Shown here in pieces: positions 25,883 to 35,122 of a DNA stretch of 52,301 nucleotides. The number at the start of each line of letters is the position of its first letter. Within the stretch, counting starts at the first letter, position 1. The DNA comes from Bacteroidales bacterium (GTDB taxonomy: Bacteria > Bacteroidota > Bacteroidia > Bacteroidales > Lentimicrobiaceae). The notes under the pieces were generated by a model, which searched no databases, had not been told where the DNA came from, and was given only the letters and a program-made list of their open reading frames with translations. The stretch is from positions 1 through 52,301 of the forward strand of contig JAEUTG010000039.1 of assembly GCA_016788045.1 (NCBI GenBank). The letters are read 5' to 3'. Position numbers and translations under genes: made by a program.

Positions 25883-27286
25883 TCAGATGGCTGCCATAAA
25901 GTGCAGAAAAAACCCCGATTCTCCTTCGGCATTCAGGGTGTACTCCACCCTGAAAACCTTATCATAATAAGTAACAAAATCAACTCCCAGCCCCGCGCCT
26001 GCCAGAAATTTTCCGTTCAGCGGATTTTCGGGCGATTTACGGATTCCCCACACTCTGCCGCCATCGAGAAACACACCCGGATAAACAGCGTAAGGCACCG
26101 TATTGAACTGGGTAGCTCTAAGCCACCTGATGTTCACCACGGATGGCCCCAGCAGACAATATCTCAGGTTGATTTTCGCCACGGCAAAATCACCACCGTC
26201 CACAACATAATATTCATAGCCCCTGACATAATCGCGCCCGTAACCCAGGGCCCGGGAGAGGTGAAATGGCAGCTTTCCGGCTGAAACAATCCGTGAGGCG
26301 AAACTTCCCGCCAGATTCCATTTCTTCTGCAGAGGGATATAACCCCTCAACAGCATCTTTACCGAGAAGAAAGCAGGGTCACTTTTCTCAAAGGGTAGTT
26401 GCTTTGAAACCAGCCCTTCAGCATATATACCGGCAAGGGGATAGGAGCGCTGGTCGCGGAAATCCGCTTTCAGCAGGTAAGAGAACTCTGCGAACCTGAC
26501 CAGCTTTGCCGAACCGGCGGTATACTCCGGGTTCAGCTGCAGCAGTTTTTCGCTGACAGCATACCGGTGAAAGCCAGCCTGCCAGGTATGGCTGAAGTGA
26601 ATATCGGGTCGTAAACGCAGGAAAAAAGCAGCATCGAGAGACTCCATCAGAAACTCATCGGCCCGGTGATATTCAAGTTTATTATTCACTGTCAGATAAC
26701 CCAGTTCCCGCTGGCGGGAATAGTTCAGCATCATACCGGCCCCTGTGGTTTTGCGCTTGTTGAGGTAGGGCAGTTCATACAACAGGCTTGATTCCTGCTG
26801 ATAGCCCAGCCTGATCTTCACATGCAGTTTTTCGAGTCTTCCCCTGAAATTTTCCTGTTGAAGGAACAAGCCATAGGAGACCCTGGTAAAATCACCCTGC
26901 TGAAGCCATGAGTTGAAATTCCTGTCCGACAGGTCGAAAACGGGCCATACCCAGATATACCAGCGTTCTGTGAGGTTAACCGTCACATCTCTGACAGCGG
27001 AAGTTGCCGATGCTGAGGTGCTGATATCAACGAAATGAAACAAGGGCAGTTTCAACAGGTTCTCGCGTGCTTCGAGCAGCCGGAGTGCAAGCTGATTTTG
27101 GGTGAGGGTATCTCCGGAGGTGAAGGGCAGTTCCCTGAGAACTATTCCGGGACGGGTAACCTTATTGCCATTGATTTCAATGCTCCCGACCACAACAATG
27201 CCATCGTCCTGTGCTGAAAGCCATAGTGGCACTACCGAAGTCAGCACCGGCAAAATCCATATCAGCACCCTGAATAACAATGTCAT
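25883..27286 (-). CDS. BamA/TamA-family barrel protein with one POTRA domain
   Basis: The 467-residue protein has a signal peptide (about 1-25), a POTRA-like domain at about 30-110 (VVVGSIEINGNKVTRPGIV, LLEARENLLKLPLFHFVDIS) and a C-terminal barrel with the conserved GYGRDYVRGYEYYV loop. It belongs to the Omp85 superfamily but is far shorter than BamA, with one POTRA instead of five. This architecture is repeatedly seen beside nadK in Bacteroidota. A role in outer-membrane protein or lipid handling is inferred. It begins seven bases behind the CBS gene and is probably cotranscribed with it. Confidence 0.88.
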   Translation of the reverse strand: MTLLFRVLIWILPVLTSVVPLWLSAQDDGIVVVGSIEINGNKVTRPGIVLRELPFTSGDTLTQNQLALRLLEARENLLKLPLFHFVDISTSASATSAVRDVTVNLTERWYIWVWPVFDLSDRNFNSWLQQGDFTRVSYGLFLQQENFRGRLEKLHVKIRLGYQQESSLLYELPYLNKRKTTGAGMMLNYSRQRELGYLTVNNKLEYHRADEFLMESLDAAFFLRLRPDIHFSHTWQAGFHRYAVSEKLLQLNPEYTAGSAKLVRFAEFSYLLKADFRDQRSYPLAGIYAEGLVSKQLPFEKSDPAFFSVKMLLRGYIPLQKKWNLAGSFASRIVSAGKLPFHLSRALGYGRDYVRGYEYYVVDGGDFAVAKINLRYCLLGPSVVNIRWLRATQFNTVPYAVYPGVFLDGGRVWGIRKSPENPLNGKFLAGAGLGVDFVTYYDKVFRVEYTLNAEGESGFFLHFMAAI

Positions 27287-27293
27287 GCGGAAT

Positions 27294-27956
27294 TCAGATA
27301 TCCAGGTATTTCATAAGGGAATCATACCTGTCGCGCAGGGTCTCATTGAGTTCTCCCTCAAAAAAGGAGGCTTTGATCATGTAGTCAAAACGGATAAAGG
27401 TCTGAATGACCGCCCCGATATCCATCCGGTTGATTTTGATGGTAACTTCCATTCGTGTAGAGTCGGGGAGTGTGGTAACATAAAGGCTGAGGATACTGGC
27501 GTCGCAGGATTCTACAATCCGGGCGATTTCGCTCAGGGAGTAATCCCTGATGCCCATTTCAAGCACAATGATACCTCCGGGATTATCGGCAGCTGAGAGC
27601 CTGGCGAAATATTTCACCAGACATTGCAGCGTAATGGATCCCAGGTATTTGTTTTTTTCATCAACTACCGGGATAAGTGTCAGCTTATGCTCATACACCT
27701 GTCTGATAACCTCGTAAACATGCTGATTCTCCAGCACATAAGGTTTATGAAGAGAAAGCACATGGTTTCCCAGGGGTTCTTCGTAGCTGTTCATCTCATA
27801 GATATCCGATTCGGAAATCAGCCCGAGGAAATCGGCATTGTTTACGATGGGGAGGTGGGAAACCCTGAATTCCTCCATCCAGTTGAGGGCCATTAGCCCG
27901 CTGTCGGAGGTTTTCACCGGCATTATCGTATCACTTATCAACTCTTTGGCCAGCAT
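27294..27956 (-). CDS. CBS-pair protein with C-terminal ACT-like domain
   Basis: The 220-residue cytosolic protein has two CBS motifs in the first ~120 residues (HLPIVNNADFLGLISESDIY and LTIPVVDEKNKYLGSITLQ type) and a C-terminal region at about 135-205 (GIIVLEMGIRDYSLSEIARI) that looks like an ACT fold. CBS pairs bind adenine nucleotides and ACT domains bind small metabolites, so it is probably a sensor or regulator. It has no enzyme domain. It heads the CBS, BamA-like pair in front of nadK. Confidence 0.87.
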   Translation of the reverse strand: MLAKELISDTIMPVKTSDSGLMALNWMEEFRVSHLPIVNNADFLGLISESDIYEMNSYEEPLGNHVLSLHKPYVLENQHVYEVIRQVYEHKLTLIPVVDEKNKYLGSITLQCLVKYFARLSAADNPGGIIVLEMGIRDYSLSEIARIVESCDASILSLYVTTLPDSTRMEVTIKINRMDIGAVIQTFIRFDYMIKASFFEGELNETLRDRYDSLMKYLDI

Positions 27957-28010
27957 AATGTCATTTTTAGTTCAGGGTTCATCCCTGATATTGCTCAACA
28001 ACCTGGCAGT

Positions 28011-28451
28011 TTAATCCCACACAAATTTCCAGTCGCCGCCTGGCTGCCTTTTCCAGACCGTGTGAAAAAAACCTTCCTGCTTACGGATAACGCCCGATGA
28101 ATCAGGAAAAGTATAAACATAGCCACCATAGGTATAAGCCAGGTCTCCTGAGCCTGAAACGGAGATAAAGTCGGGTGACCACAACAACTCAGCCCCTTCG
28201 TGACGGTTTTTGTCAAGGTAAACAACAATCGAATCATACCCGCTCACCAGGGTATTTCCCCTTTTCAGCACTGCATCAGGTGCCGCATACGCCTTGAAGG
28301 CTGCTTCAATCCCGCTGTCAAGAGCCATTCTGGCAAATGCCCGCTCTGTATCCTCGATTTCCTGTTTTAAAGCCTGCATATCCTTTCCGCAGTTATTATG
28401 CCTGCACGAAAGTGTAAGGATAACCAGTATTCCGATCATTAAATACTTCAT
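28011..28451 (-). CDS. Small lipoprotein with SnoaL/DUF4440-like (NTF2 fold) domain
   Basis: The 146-residue protein has a very short lipoprotein signal ending in LTLSC (Cys16). An NTF2-like domain follows: the opening helix IEDTERAFARMALDSGIEAAF, the middle strand LLWSPDFISVSGSGDLAYTYG, and the end FFHTVWKRQPGGDWKFVWD. This is the usual pattern of DUF4440/SnoaL-like proteins. Such folds act as steroid-type isomerases or simply bind ligands; no specific activity can be read here. It is transcribed away from pdxJ, with which it shares an upstream region of about 85 bases. Confidence 0.85.
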   Translation of the reverse strand: MKYLMIGILVILTLSCRHNNCGKDMQALKQEIEDTERAFARMALDSGIEAAFKAYAAPDAVLKRGNTLVSGYDSIVVYLDKNRHEGAELLWSPDFISVSGSGDLAYTYGGYVYTFPDSSGVIRKQEGFFHTVWKRQPGGDWKFVWD

Positions 28452-28510
28452 AAAACAGCAGCTAAATTAGTAAGCCCGCAGGGCAATTCTCTTCAGGGTT
28501 GTTAAATTTA

Positions 28511-28518
28511 TAACTTTG
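28511..28518 (+). promoter_or_regulatory. Predicted -7 element (TAACTTTG) for pdxJ
   Basis: TAACTTTG matches TAnnTTTG. The start would be near 28525, about 14 bases before the ATG at 28539. Confidence 0.55.
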
Positions 28519-28538
28519 CACTTTCAATCCGATGGTTC

Positions 28539-29267
28539 ATGACGAAACTGAGTGTAAATATAAATAAAATAGCAACACTGCGGAATGCCCGTGGCGGGAA
28601 CCTTCCCGATGTGCTGAAAGCAGCTGTTGATTGCGAGAGATTCGGAGCTCAGGGCATTACAGTACATCCGAGGCCCGATGAGCGGCACATACGTTACCGA
28701 GATGTGGTGGATCTCAGGCCGCTGGTTACCACAGAATTCAACATCGAAGGCAATCCCGAACCCGGGTTCATTGAGCTGGTGCTCTCGGTAAAACCAGCGC
28801 AGGTAACCCTGGTGCCCGATGCTCATGATGCCCTTACTTCAAATCATGGCTGGGATACAGTGACTCACCGGAGTTTCCTTACCGGAGTCATCGGTGAATT
28901 TCAGAAACAGGGCATACGCACATCCGTTTTTGTTGACCCGGATGTGAGAATGATTGAAGCTGCAGCGGCTACCGGCACCGACCGGGTAGAGCTTTATACC
29001 GAGAGCTATGCTGCCGGATACCTTGCCGACCGGGAAAAGGCCATAGCCCCGTTTATTCTTGCTGCAGAAGCTGCTCTCAAAGCAGGACTCGGACTGAATG
29101 CCGGACACGACCTGAACCTCGACAACCTCAGGTATTTCGCCAGACGTATCCCCAACCTGCTCGAAGTCTCCATCGGACATGCCCTGATTGCCGACGCCCT
29201 CTACTTCGGCCTCGAAAACACCATTCAACTCTACCTGCGCGAACTGAAACCCTGGCTGCCGGCCTGA
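28539..29267 (+). CDS. pdxJ: Pyridoxine 5'-phosphate synthase
   Basis: PdxJ joins 1-deoxyxylulose 5-phosphate and 3-amino-2-oxopropyl phosphate to give pyridoxine 5'-phosphate, the last ring-forming step of the DXP-dependent vitamin B6 pathway. The 242-residue barrel has the family landmarks [16 protein letters not shown] at the start, [13 protein letters not shown], the FVDPD motif, [11 protein letters not shown], and [13 protein letters not shown] near the end. It is complete and cytosolic. A hydrolase gene follows 32 bases later and is likely cotranscribed. Confidence 0.97.
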   Translation: MTKLSVNINKIATLRNARGGNLPDVLKAAVDCERFGAQGITVHPRPDERHIRYRDVVDLRPLVTTEFNIEGNPEPGFIELVLSVKPAQVTLVPDAHDALTSNHGWDTVTHRSFLTGVIGEFQKQGIRTSVFVDPDVRMIEAAAATGTDRVELYTESYAAGYLADREKAIAPFILAAEAALKAGLGLNAGHDLNLDNLRYFARRIPNLLEVSIGHALIADALYFGLENTIQLYLRELKPWLPA

Positions 29268-29299
29268 AAGCTGATCATGCAGACAACACCAGAATACGA

Positions 29300-30100
29300 A
29301 TGAAACTATTTTACAGGCAATTCGGCCAAGGCAGACCCCTGATTATCCTGCACGGAATCTTCGGCATCTCAGACAACTGGGTAACCATTGGAAAAAGACT
29401 GGCCTCGAAATTTTCCGTTTTTATTCCCGATCTGAGAAATCACGGGCAATCCCCACACAGTTCAACCTTCAACTACACCGCCATGTCGGATGATCTTCAG
29501 GAGTTTATTGAAGAGCACAGGCTTGAGTTGCCCGTGATTGTAGGCCATTCCATGGGCGGAAAAGTTGCCATGACCTATGCACTGGAACACCCCGAAAATG
29601 TTGAAAAACTGGTTGTGGTTGACATCAGCCCGCGCAGGTATCCCGGACGCAATGTCCACTTCGATATGATCAATGCCATGATGGGCGTTGATTTTGACCA
29701 TGTGAGCACAAGGAGTGAGGTCGAAAGCCTTCTGGAGCGAAGCATCCCCGACCACCGGATCAGGCTTTTCGTTCTGAAGAACCTGTACCGCAAGACCCGC
29801 CATAGTTTCGACTGGAGACTCAACCTGAAAGCACTCAGCGACAACATGGACTATGTTTTCGAAGGGATTGAAAGTTTTAACCAATACAACGGCCCCACCC
29901 TGTTTGTCAAAGGAGGACAGTCTGATTATATCTCTTCGGACGACTCCGCACTTATTCACAGTCTCTTCCCGCAGGCAGTGATCGAAACCATACCCGGAGC
30001 ATCTCATTGGGTGCATGCCGACTCTCCTGATGCCCTGTGCCGGATTCTCAGTACTTTTCTGGGAAAAGACTGTCCTTTAATGAGCAGCGATGGCGATTAA
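29300..30100 (+). CDS. Alpha/beta hydrolase (YbfF-like esterase)
   Basis: The 266-residue protein is a classic alpha/beta hydrolase. The oxyanion loop is LHGIFGISDNW, the nucleophile elbow is VGHSMGGK (Ser84), the acid is in GGQSDYIS, and the catalytic His is in GASHWVHAD near residue 245. The sequence DLRNHGQSPHS and the short length match the YbfF group of esterases, which act on short acyl esters or thioesters. Its substrate is unknown. It is probably in one transcript with pdxJ. Confidence 0.92.
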   Translation: MKLFYRQFGQGRPLIILHGIFGISDNWVTIGKRLASKFSVFIPDLRNHGQSPHSSTFNYTAMSDDLQEFIEEHRLELPVIVGHSMGGKVAMTYALEHPENVEKLVVVDISPRRYPGRNVHFDMINAMMGVDFDHVSTRSEVESLLERSIPDHRIRLFVLKNLYRKTRHSFDWRLNLKALSDNMDYVFEGIESFNQYNGPTLFVKGGQSDYISSDDSALIHSLFPQAVIETIPGASHWVHADSPDALCRILSTFLGKDCPLMSSDGD

Positions 30101-30210
30101 CTGACCGTCAGATATCCGGTATCCATTCCGCTAAGCCCACCTGAACCTTAGGCCTGATAAATCGCGTTCTTGATTGGTAAGCCAGAATGGTTCTCCGCGG
30201 AAGCAAGAAT

Positions 30211-30246
30211 AAAAAAAAGCCGGCACTTCAGTAAAGAGCCGGCTTC
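30211..30246 (-). terminator. Rho-independent terminator behind the toastrack gene
   Basis: Arms AGCCGGC (30218-30224) and GCCGGCT (30238-30244) form a GC-rich stem. On the minus strand it is followed by eight T. It lies 17 bases behind the stop codon at 30263. Confidence 0.92.
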
Positions 30247-30262
30247 ATTCTATAGATTGGTT

Positions 30263-31201
30263 TTAATACCTGTTCACATCAACACTCGAAACCCCGGCAT
30301 CCACACTGATTCTGATTTTTTTGGAAGCAGTGTTGTAGTTATCGGTGCGGTAGATGCCATCGCCGGCTTTCCTGAATCCGTCGAACCTTCTGCTCGAAAG
30401 TACCGTTTCAGTGGTTATTTCGGCTCCCGAGTCTTTCGGGATATCAATGCTGATGGAGGAAGCCCCGGCATCAATATCCACTTCAGTAATCGGATTCAGG
30501 TTACCAAGCCGGACTTTAATGGAGGATGCACCTCCATCGATGCTGAGTTTCTCCACTTTATAGGGGCTCAGATCGAAGTCTATATTGGCTGCACCGATAT
30601 CGAAATTGCAGTTCCAGACAGGGGCCTGGTGAAGTCCCAGTTTCACGCGCATACCTTTGTTGTGCAATTTCACTTTTGAGTCTTCAATTTTGAGGTTAAT
30701 CTCACGATCTGCACCTTCCCCTTCGGTGGTCATGCTATAATTACCGATGGTTCCCTTCTTTTCGAAGGTTATGAGCTTGTCATCAGCAACCGTGTCGCTG
30801 ATGCGGAAATCTCCGGCAGCAGCATCCAGATTGAGGGTTACGCGCTGAATGGTTGAATCGTAAGATTGAAACAGTTCCTGGGCTTCGGAACTGTCGGTCC
30901 ATTCCTCACCATCGTCTGAATTTTCAATCCTGTTATTGTGGTGATCCCAGCCGAAACTGTAATAACCGGTTTTATCATACTGGTTTACCAGCAATATGGC
31001 CAGACCGATGGATGCAACAGAGAAGATCAGTTTGAGGTAATCCTTCACCGGTATCAGGGAAATACCCCAGAGGATGAGAATCAACGGCCACAATCTCCAG
31101 ATGGTAAACCAGTCGAAGTAGATAATGCCTACATTCTTGAGAATAAACAGAATGCCAATCAATACAAGGACTACGCCCCAGAATATTTTACGATAGCTCA
31201 T
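30263..31201 (-). CDS. LiaF-type membrane protein with toastrack domain
   Basis: The 312-residue protein opens with three to four closely spaced hydrophobic segments in the first 85 residues (FWGVVLVLIGILFILKNVG, IWRLWPLILILWGISL, LIFSVASIGLAILLV), as in DUF5668/LiaF N-termini. A long beta-helical toastrack domain follows, with repeated Gly-Ala-Ser strand motifs (IDGGASSIKVRLG, IDAGASSISIDIP, VDAGVSSVDVNRY). Proteins of this kind accompany PspC domains in envelope-stress sensing, and a PspC gene is directly upstream, 18 bases away. A joint role is inferred. Confidence 0.9.
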   Translation of the reverse strand: MSYRKIFWGVVLVLIGILFILKNVGIIYFDWFTIWRLWPLILILWGISLIPVKDYLKLIFSVASIGLAILLVNQYDKTGYYSFGWDHHNNRIENSDDGEEWTDSSEAQELFQSYDSTIQRVTLNLDAAAGDFRISDTVADDKLITFEKKGTIGNYSMTTEGEGADREINLKIEDSKVKLHNKGMRVKLGLHQAPVWNCNFDIGAANIDFDLSPYKVEKLSIDGGASSIKVRLGNLNPITEVDIDAGASSISIDIPKDSGAEITTETVLSSRRFDGFRKAGDGIYRTDNYNTASKKIRISVDAGVSSVDVNRY

Positions 31202-31219
31202 GGTTTTCCGTTTTAAGGG

Positions 31220-31753
31220 TTAAGAACTGAAATTTTGATCATTTTCTGCTTCGTTTTTGCTTTTCTTCCCGGGAAGGCTGTTGAAAATCAGCACTACACC
31301 CACCACAACGAGCAGCAGTGGCCAGAAGTCACCAAAACTGATGCGGGGAATAAACCTTTCGGCCAGAAAGAAAGCACCGATCAGGATAAGCACCAGCCCG
31401 CCGATGAGGCTGCCTTCAAACTTACGTTTACTCACATCATAGGTGCCGCTGCCCATCTTTGGTTCTCCGGTTTCAAAGCCATCATAGGTTTCCCCTACTC
31501 CACCTGTACTCCCTGACTCACTTCCACCGGATGCCGGTGGCGTGTAGGCATTGTAGGTGTTGAATACATTTTTTTCGGGCAGCACTATCCACAGAATAAT
31601 GTAAAGCAGTACGCCCCCGCCCCCAAACACAGCGAGCAGTAGAAATATCAATCTTACGATGGTTGGATCCATCCCGAAAAAATCGGCCAATCCGCCGGCC
31701 ACCCCACCGATGACCCTTCCGTGTACTACACGGTATAATCTTGTTTCTGACAT
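31220..31753 (-). CDS. PspC-domain membrane protein
   Basis: The 177-residue protein has an N-terminal PspC domain: RLYRVVHGRVIGGVAGGLAD, then DPTIVRLIFLLLAVFGGGG and a membrane helix LLYIILWIVLPE. A Gly/Ser-rich linker follows (about 72-105), and then two more hydrophobic segments near the C-terminus (LIGGLVLILIGAFFLAER and FWPLLLVVVGVVLIFN). PspC proteins sit in the inner membrane and sense envelope damage. It precedes the toastrack gene by 18 bases, forming a two-gene unit. Confidence 0.92.
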   Translation of the reverse strand: MSETRLYRVVHGRVIGGVAGGLADFFGMDPTIVRLIFLLLAVFGGGGVLLYIILWIVLPEKNVFNTYNAYTPPASGGSESGSTGGVGETYDGFETGEPKMGSGTYDVSKRKFEGSLIGGLVLILIGAFFLAERFIPRISFGDFWPLLLVVVGVVLIFNSLPGKKSKNEAENDQNFSS

Positions 31754-31811
31754 AACGTTGAATGTTGTTTCGGGTCTTTGACGCAGCTACCTCTAAAAGG
31801 TTACAGCATCG

Positions 31812-32648
31812 TTACACCTTGTTTCTTTTCGCTATCCGCTGCGAAACGAGAATACTCAGCTCGTAGAGACCATAGAGGGGAATGGTAACCAGAATCTGGC
31901 TGACAATATCGGGAGGAGTGATTACCGCAGCAATAATCAGCAGAATAACAAGGGTATATTTCCGGTTTCGCTTCAGAAATTCAGGAGTGATAATCCCGAC
32001 TTTGGTGAGAAAATAAACGAATACGGGCAATTCGAACACCACCCCCAGCGAAAAAGTAACAGAAACAACGGTACTGATATAGGATGCCAGGGAAATCTGG
32101 TTGCTGATGGAATTGCTCACCTGATAGGATCCGAAAAAACTCAGGGTTAATGGAACAATCAGATAATAGCTGAACAGTACGCCGAGGATAAACAGCAACG
32201 ACATGCTCCATACGGCACCGGACGAGTGTTTCCGTTCGGTTTCGTAGAGTGCGGGTTTAATGAAGCGCCATATCTCCCAGATTACATAAGGAGCTGCCAC
32301 CACCATGCCGGCAAAAAAGCTGATGTAAATATGGGTAGTAAACTGACCGGAGATGTTGATGTTGATGATATTCAGCTCCATATCCCCCAGGCACAGGGAG
32401 GGGACATTCAACAGATCGCCCAGCCTGCATAACAGCTGGTTGGTGATGAACTCAGAACTTTTGGGAGCAAGGATAATCTGATCAAAAATAATTTCACGGT
32501 TAGCAAATGCCAGTATGCCCATGGCAACAATGGCAATGGCCGACCGGAAAACGTGTCCGCGCAGGGCATCAAGATGGTCCCAGAACGACATCTCTTTTTC
32601 AGGGTCAGGTGCCGGGTGCTTTTTCTTGTTTGTCAGCATTTCAGCCAT
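31812..32648 (-). CDS. tatC: Sec-independent translocase subunit TatC
   Basis: TatC recognises twin-arginine signal peptides and forms the core of the Tat translocase. The 278-residue form (start 32648) has six membrane helices. The N-terminal cytoplasmic motif reads WDHLDALRGHVF, with Ala in place of the Glu that is usually conserved in the HLxELR motif. The second conserved Glu is present in ALYETERKH. Other starts are 32657 and 32639. A -7 element just upstream makes the longest form unlikely. No tatA gene lies next to it, so that partner must be elsewhere. Confidence 0.95.
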   Translation of the reverse strand: MAEMLTNKKKHPAPDPEKEMSFWDHLDALRGHVFRSAIAIVAMGILAFANREIIFDQIILAPKSSEFITNQLLCRLGDLLNVPSLCLGDMELNIININISGQFTTHIYISFFAGMVVAAPYVIWEIWRFIKPALYETERKHSSGAVWSMSLLFILGVLFSYYLIVPLTLSFFGSYQVSNSISNQISLASYISTVVSVTFSLGVVFELPVFVYFLTKVGIITPEFLKRNRKYTLVILLIIAAVITPPDIVSQILVTIPLYGLYELSILVSQRIAKRNKV

Positions 32649-32668
32649 AAAGGGCATTTACAACAGTG

Positions 32669-32676
32669 CAAAAGTA
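32669..32676 (-). promoter_or_regulatory. Predicted -7 element (TACTTTTG) for tatC
   Basis: TACTTTTG matches TAnnTTTG. The start would be near 32662, which favours the ATG at 32648 or 32639 over 32657. Confidence 0.5.
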
Positions 32677-32725
32677 CACATTCTGTGGGATTACTGAAAA
32701 AGACCGCTGAACCCATAAGGTAGCC

Positions 32726-33916
32726 TTAGGGTCCGGCTGCTGTTTCTATCCTGCTCAACCATTCGCGCGAACTGATGAGTGCTCCGGCTATGGCAGTGCG
32801 GGGATGCCTGATCAGTTGTCTGGCCGGAGGTATCTGGGCAACCATGTACGGCAAGGCCGAAAAGGCTACAGAGATTCCAAGGTAGAGGTTTTTCATGCCC
32901 TTTCTTTCCAGAAAACTCTTAACTACCGGATTTCTCAACTCATTGCTGAAAGCGGTGAAGGCAACGATAACCACCACTGCACGCAGACTCATCAGGAGTC
33001 CCGCCTTCAGACCCTCCAAACTGAAGCAGAGGTAGTATCTGCATCCGGTTTCCCAGAACAACGCGGCAATCAGAATGATGATCAGAAACTGAAACCACAA
33101 CACCGGCTTTCTGAACCTCCGGTATATGCCCGGATACTTCAGATACAACAAAACCACCCAAACCAGAATGGCTGGCAAGGAAAACATAAGCTCAGCTCTT
33201 GCCATCAGCAAGAGCAGCAACGGGACTGAAGCCAGGTGTAAAATCAGCAGCGGCATGGAATAACCGGAGATGCTTACATCGTAACCCGAAAGCCGGAGAT
33301 CCTCTGCTGGTGGTTGCTGTCTGTTATTACCCTGATCCGTTGGAATGGAGAGCCCTGTCAGGGCAGCTCCTGCACCGGCCAGCATGTAAACACCCAGCAG
33401 AACAGCCAGAGCCTTCCAGGGATCTGTATCCTGAATTCCGATCTGCTTCACGGCAAAACGGTACATATTGGCATATACCTGCACCACGTCGGCTCCATAC
33501 AGGATCAGGATACTTACCACTTTGTGAATCAACGTACTGCTCAGCCCGAGGACACCACCTGCAATGTAGGCAAATCTGTTTCGTCCGAAGAGCCTCAGCG
33601 CGATTTCAAGCATCACGGCTTCGGTCATAATCCCGATCATCGGACCCAGTATCAGTGCACTCGGCGAAATGGATTTCATCAGGGCACAAATCAGCCCGGC
33701 TCTCCAGATCAATCCCCTGACTGGCCACATGCGGTGAAAGGAGATCATGAGCACCACAGCGAATGAAGCAAGAATTGACCCGGCAAACGGGATCCGCATG
33801 TTGTGAAGGAAACTACCGATAATGATTTCAAAAGCAGCCCAAAGCCCTCCGGCTACAGAGGCCTTCAGCCAGCGATCATCTGGCAATCCGATGCTGTTGT
33901 TTATGTTCTCAGGCAA
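32726..33916 (-). CDS. Membrane protein resembling a fused ECF transporter S and T component
   Basis: The 396-residue protein has about ten hydrophobic segments in two parts. Residues about 20-185 look like an ECF substrate-binding S component (five or six helices, WAAFEIIIGSFLHNM, LICALMKSISPSALILGPM). After a hydrophilic linker (about 190-215), residues 220-396 resemble the EcfT/CbiQ coupling protein, with the cytoplasmic motif FSNELRNPVVKSFLERKG followed by NLYLGISVAFSALPYM. No ECF ATPase gene is adjacent; the neighbours upstream are mobA and a THEP1-type NTPase. It starts with TTG, since no in-frame ATG precedes it. The fold assignment is inference from motif and helix pattern. Confidence 0.6.
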   Translation of the reverse strand: MPENINNSIGLPDDRWLKASVAGGLWAAFEIIIGSFLHNMRIPFAGSILASFAVVLMISFHRMWPVRGLIWRAGLICALMKSISPSALILGPMIGIMTEAVMLEIALRLFGRNRFAYIAGGVLGLSSTLIHKVVSILILYGADVVQVYANMYRFAVKQIGIQDTDPWKALAVLLGVYMLAGAGAALTGLSIPTDQGNNRQQPPAEDLRLSGYDVSISGYSMPLLILHLASVPLLLLLMARAELMFSLPAILVWVVLLYLKYPGIYRRFRKPVLWFQFLIIILIAALFWETGCRYYLCFSLEGLKAGLLMSLRAVVVIVAFTAFSNELRNPVVKSFLERKGMKNLYLGISVAFSALPYMVAQIPPARQLIRHPRTAIAGALISSREWLSRIETAAGP

Positions 33917-33981
33917 ATGAAGACGGATATTTTTAATTAACGTTGATTATAACAGGCAACAAAAGCCAGCAGGTTCATGAA

Positions 33982-34581
33982 TCACAGATTCTCCGAAAAG
34001 CTGAACTCCCCGGGGGTATTGATGTTGGTAAACCAACGGCTGTCAAAAGGTTTACGGTATTCATCGGTGCGGAGGTATCTAACTCCACCCTTACTGAACA
34101 GGCTGGTCATTTTAAAAGCCCCGGTCCTGATGCTGGATTCAATCAGGGGAAGACTGCTTTTCAGGTAAATCCCGCACAAAGGTTCTGCAAAACCCCTTTC
34201 GTCAAGGGGAACTACAAACATTCCGGAACCGGACTGCTGTATCAGGGCCTCAATCACAGTAGCATCAACAAATGGCATGTCGCAGGTAAGTACCAGATTC
34301 ACTTCACTTTCACTCACAGCCAGGCATGACGCGATGCCTGACATAGGACCGGAATCTTTATAAACATCTTCAATAACCTGATAACCAAATACTTCATAGT
34401 CTTTATTGTTCGAACTGATGAGTATCCGATGGCAAAAGCCGCCTAAAAGTTCTGTAGCCCAGGTAACCAGCGGTTTCCCCCTGAAAAGGAGCAGGCCTTT
34501 GTCAGCTCTCATTCGGCTGCTTTTACCTCCCGCAAGCACAATGCCGGTGATTCCGCCTGATCGTGTTATCGTTTCAGCCAT
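33982..34581 (-). CDS. mobA: Molybdenum cofactor guanylyltransferase-like nucleotidyltransferase
   Basis: The 199-residue protein (start 34581; 34587 is also possible) has the MobA signature GIVLAGGKSSRMRADKGLL at its N-terminus, binding GTP. The metal-site motif LVLTCDMPFVD lies at about 95-105. MobA transfers GMP from GTP to molybdopterin to give the guanine dinucleotide cofactor. Related nucleotidyltransferases of the same family act on other cofactors, so the substrate is probable but not proven. Its start overlaps the end of the THEP1 gene, implying coupled translation. Confidence 0.85.
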   Translation of the reverse strand: MAETITRSGGITGIVLAGGKSSRMRADKGLLLFRGKPLVTWATELLGGFCHRILISSNNKDYEVFGYQVIEDVYKDSGPMSGIASCLAVSESEVNLVLTCDMPFVDATVIEALIQQSGSGMFVVPLDERGFAEPLCGIYLKSSLPLIESSIRTGAFKMTSLFSKGGVRYLRTDEYRKPFDSRWFTNINTPGEFSFSENL

Positions 34582-35099
34582 GGGCAAAAATGAGTGATGA
34601 GGGTTTCTGTATCACCAGGGGTGTGTTCCCGGGCCTGAAATACGAAAGCCGGATCAAAGTCCCATTGGCGTGCTACTTCTGTTATGATGCCGGGCCTCAC
34701 ACTCCATACCTGCGTTATCTGAGAAGCTGATAAAACCTTCAATGCAGGTGCCCAGCCCCCGCCACGCAATTCGAGGGGGCCCACTTCATCAACAAACAGA
34801 ATATCAATACTTTGATCATTTGCTTGCTTTAGCAGAAGTTGCACTCCTTGCTGCAGGGCAAGTGCATCGAAACTGAAAGGGCCTTGCAATACACTTCCAA
34901 GGGGTTCAACCGAAGCCAGAGGAGATTCTTCCTGTGTCAGCAGATTGAGCAGGCTGAACCCCGATCGGTGGCCCTGCTCCCATTTTCCGGGGGCAAGAAA
35001 GCCTCCTGCAACCACTCCCTTATGTATAAAGCGGGTTGACAATTCTCTCATCAGGGTTGTTTTCCCCGATCCGCTTTCACCGGTGATAAAAAAAATCAT
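34566..35099 (-). CDS. THEP1-type nucleoside-triphosphatase
   Basis: The 177-residue form starts at 35099, directly at the P-loop strand (MIFFITGESGSGKTTL); the longer frame to 35159 would overlap queA. Walker A is GESGSGKTT and Walker B is IDILFVDEVGPLELRGGG, matching the THEP1 family (COG1618). Members hydrolyse nucleoside triphosphates broadly, and their biological role is poorly known. It overlaps mobA and lies 23 bases behind queA. Being in one run with mobA and the S-T-like membrane protein, it might energise or regulate that protein; this is inference. Confidence 0.85.
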   Translation of the reverse strand: MIFFITGESGSGKTTLMRELSTRFIHKGVVAGGFLAPGKWEQGHRSGFSLLNLLTQEESPLASVEPLGSVLQGPFSFDALALQQGVQLLLKQANDQSIDILFVDEVGPLELRGGGWAPALKVLSASQITQVWSVRPGIITEVARQWDFDPAFVFQAREHTPGDTETLITHFCPWLKR

Positions 35100-35122
35100 C
35101 TTTTCGATATTCCTGTTAAAAC

